Origin: Gemmatimonadales bacterium
GTDB taxonomy: Bacteria; Gemmatimonadota; Gemmatimonadetes; Gemmatimonadales; GWC2-71-9
Assembly: GCA_004525055.1 (NCBI GenBank)
Contig: SPDF01000087.1
Location: forward strand, 1 to 6,612
Direction of reading: 5' to 3'
DNA length: 6,612 bases
Position numbers and translations under genes: made by a program. Below are positions 6,265 to 6,612 of the stretch, one piece after another (within the stretch, counting starts at the first letter, position 1; the number at the start of each line of letters is the position of its first letter). The notes beneath the pieces were generated by a model, which had not been told where the DNA came from, made no database searches, and was given only the letters and a program-made list of their open reading frames with translations.

Positions 6265-6299
6265 AGAAAAACCCCGCCCGGGTCATACCCGGACGGGGC
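6265..6299 (-). terminator. Intrinsic terminator of the gene ending at 6341
   Basis: A 12-pair stem (6272-6283 with 6287-6298) has a three-base loop (6284-6286). The one position that is a C/A mismatch on the plus strand becomes a G-U pair in minus-strand RNA, and a run of five U (6271-6267) follows the stem in that direction. Both features assign it to minus-strand transcription. It begins about 42 bases after the stop codon of the right-edge gene and separates that gene from the DUF512 operon. Confidence 0.92.
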
Positions 6300-6340
6300 T
6301 CTGCTGACGTCAGGGGCGGCACCGCCACCCGCTGGCGTGC

Positions 6341-6612
6341 TTACATGCCGTTCGCGGCAGCGGCCGAGTCGGTGGCCGCCGCGGCGATGACCAGATCGCC
6401 GGTGGCCGGATCGATCGTGGCCACGCCAGCGACGGTCACGTTGCCGTTGGCATCGAAGCGCTCGCCCCAGAGGACGGGACCCGCGGCGCCGCACTCGGTG
6501 GCGTCGAGGTAGGTGGCGGTCCAGCCCGAGCCGACCGGGGCACCGTCCACATTGCCGTCGGCGTAGAGCGCGGTGATGGTGTTCGCCATGGCCACGCCAC
6601 CGTCGGCGCAGA
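6341..6612 (-). CDS. Unidentified Ala/Gly-rich protein, C-terminal fragment (runs off the right edge)
   Basis: An open minus-strand frame enters from the right edge and ends at a TAA at 6341, giving 89 residues. It begins CADGGVAMANTITALYADGN, has a second Cys in DATECGAAG, then a stretch of short alternating hydrophobic/polar segments (NVTVAGVATIDPATGDLVIA) and an Ala-rich tail ending AAANGM. The composition (small residues, Thr, Asn, Asp, Gly; two Cys about 40 residues apart; beta-strand-like pattern; almost no Lys) looks like a secreted or surface protein such as the globular end of a pilin-like subunit, possibly with a disulfide, but no diagnostic motif is visible and the N-terminus is missing. 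The frame is supported by the well-placed terminator downstream. A GTG at 6595 could be an internal start, but the frame remains open to the edge, so I treat the gene as truncated by the window. Function is not known. Confidence 0.65.
   Translation of the reverse strand, partial: CADGGVAMANTITALYADGNVDGAPVGSGWTATYLDATECGAAGPVLWGERFDANGNVTVAGVATIDPATGDLVIAAAATDSAAAANGM

Noticed and set aside
6177..6494. Minus-strand frame of 105 codons across the terminator and the right-edge gene.
   Set aside because: It reads through the terminator hairpin, is Arg/Gly-rich, and overlaps a better-supported frame that ends just before the terminator.
1..6612. Search for a defence system, mobile element, CRISPR array, tRNA or riboswitch.
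   Set aside because: No transposase, integrase, direct-repeat array, tRNA-like fold or riboswitch-like leader is visible. The genes are conserved housekeeping functions, and the only non-coding spacer is about 250 bases.

Overview
The window is a GC-rich bacterial chromosome segment with almost no non-coding space. All recognisable genes lie on the minus strand, so transcription runs from high to low coordinates. The protein repertoire is conserved housekeeping: a DUF512 radical-SAM protein, Der, PlsY, GpsA, a small MerR-type protein, SurE, Pcm and DedA. The base composition, protein character and this gene order fit Gemmatimonadota best, but that placement is an inference from memory and no search was run. 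DUF512 next to der, plsY and gpsA is also a familiar arrangement in Firmicutes, and surE next to pcm is familiar in Proteobacteria.

Layout in the direction of transcription. From the right edge (6612 to 6341) comes the 3' end of an unidentified Ala/Gly-rich protein. A strong intrinsic terminator (about 6299-6265) closes it. A spacer (6264-6089) holds a plausible promoter. Then follows a very compact operon: DUF512 radical SAM (6088-4811), der (4814-3489), plsY (3492-2872), gpsA (2875-1877), merR-like (1880-1506), surE (1506-757), pcm (775-101), and the first 29 complete codons of a DedA-family membrane protein (89-1, running off the left edge). Four consecutive junctions are 4-base ATGA/GTGA overlaps. 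The merR/surE junction is a TGATG one-base overlap, surE/pcm overlap by 19 bases, and pcm/dedA are separated by 11 bases. No terminator or promoter-sized gap lies inside the run, so it reads as one translationally coupled transcript.

Functionally the operon joins ribosome assembly (Der), entry into phospholipid synthesis (GpsA makes sn-glycerol-3-phosphate and PlsY acylates it), nucleotide and protein damage or survival functions (SurE, Pcm) and a membrane lipid-carrier type protein (DedA). The two poorly understood members are the DUF512 radical-SAM enzyme, at the head of the operon directly before Der, and the effector-less MerR-like protein in the middle. I see no mobile element, CRISPR array, tRNA, rRNA or defence system. 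The best leads are the unknown functions of the DUF512 and MerR-like members and the single upstream control region.
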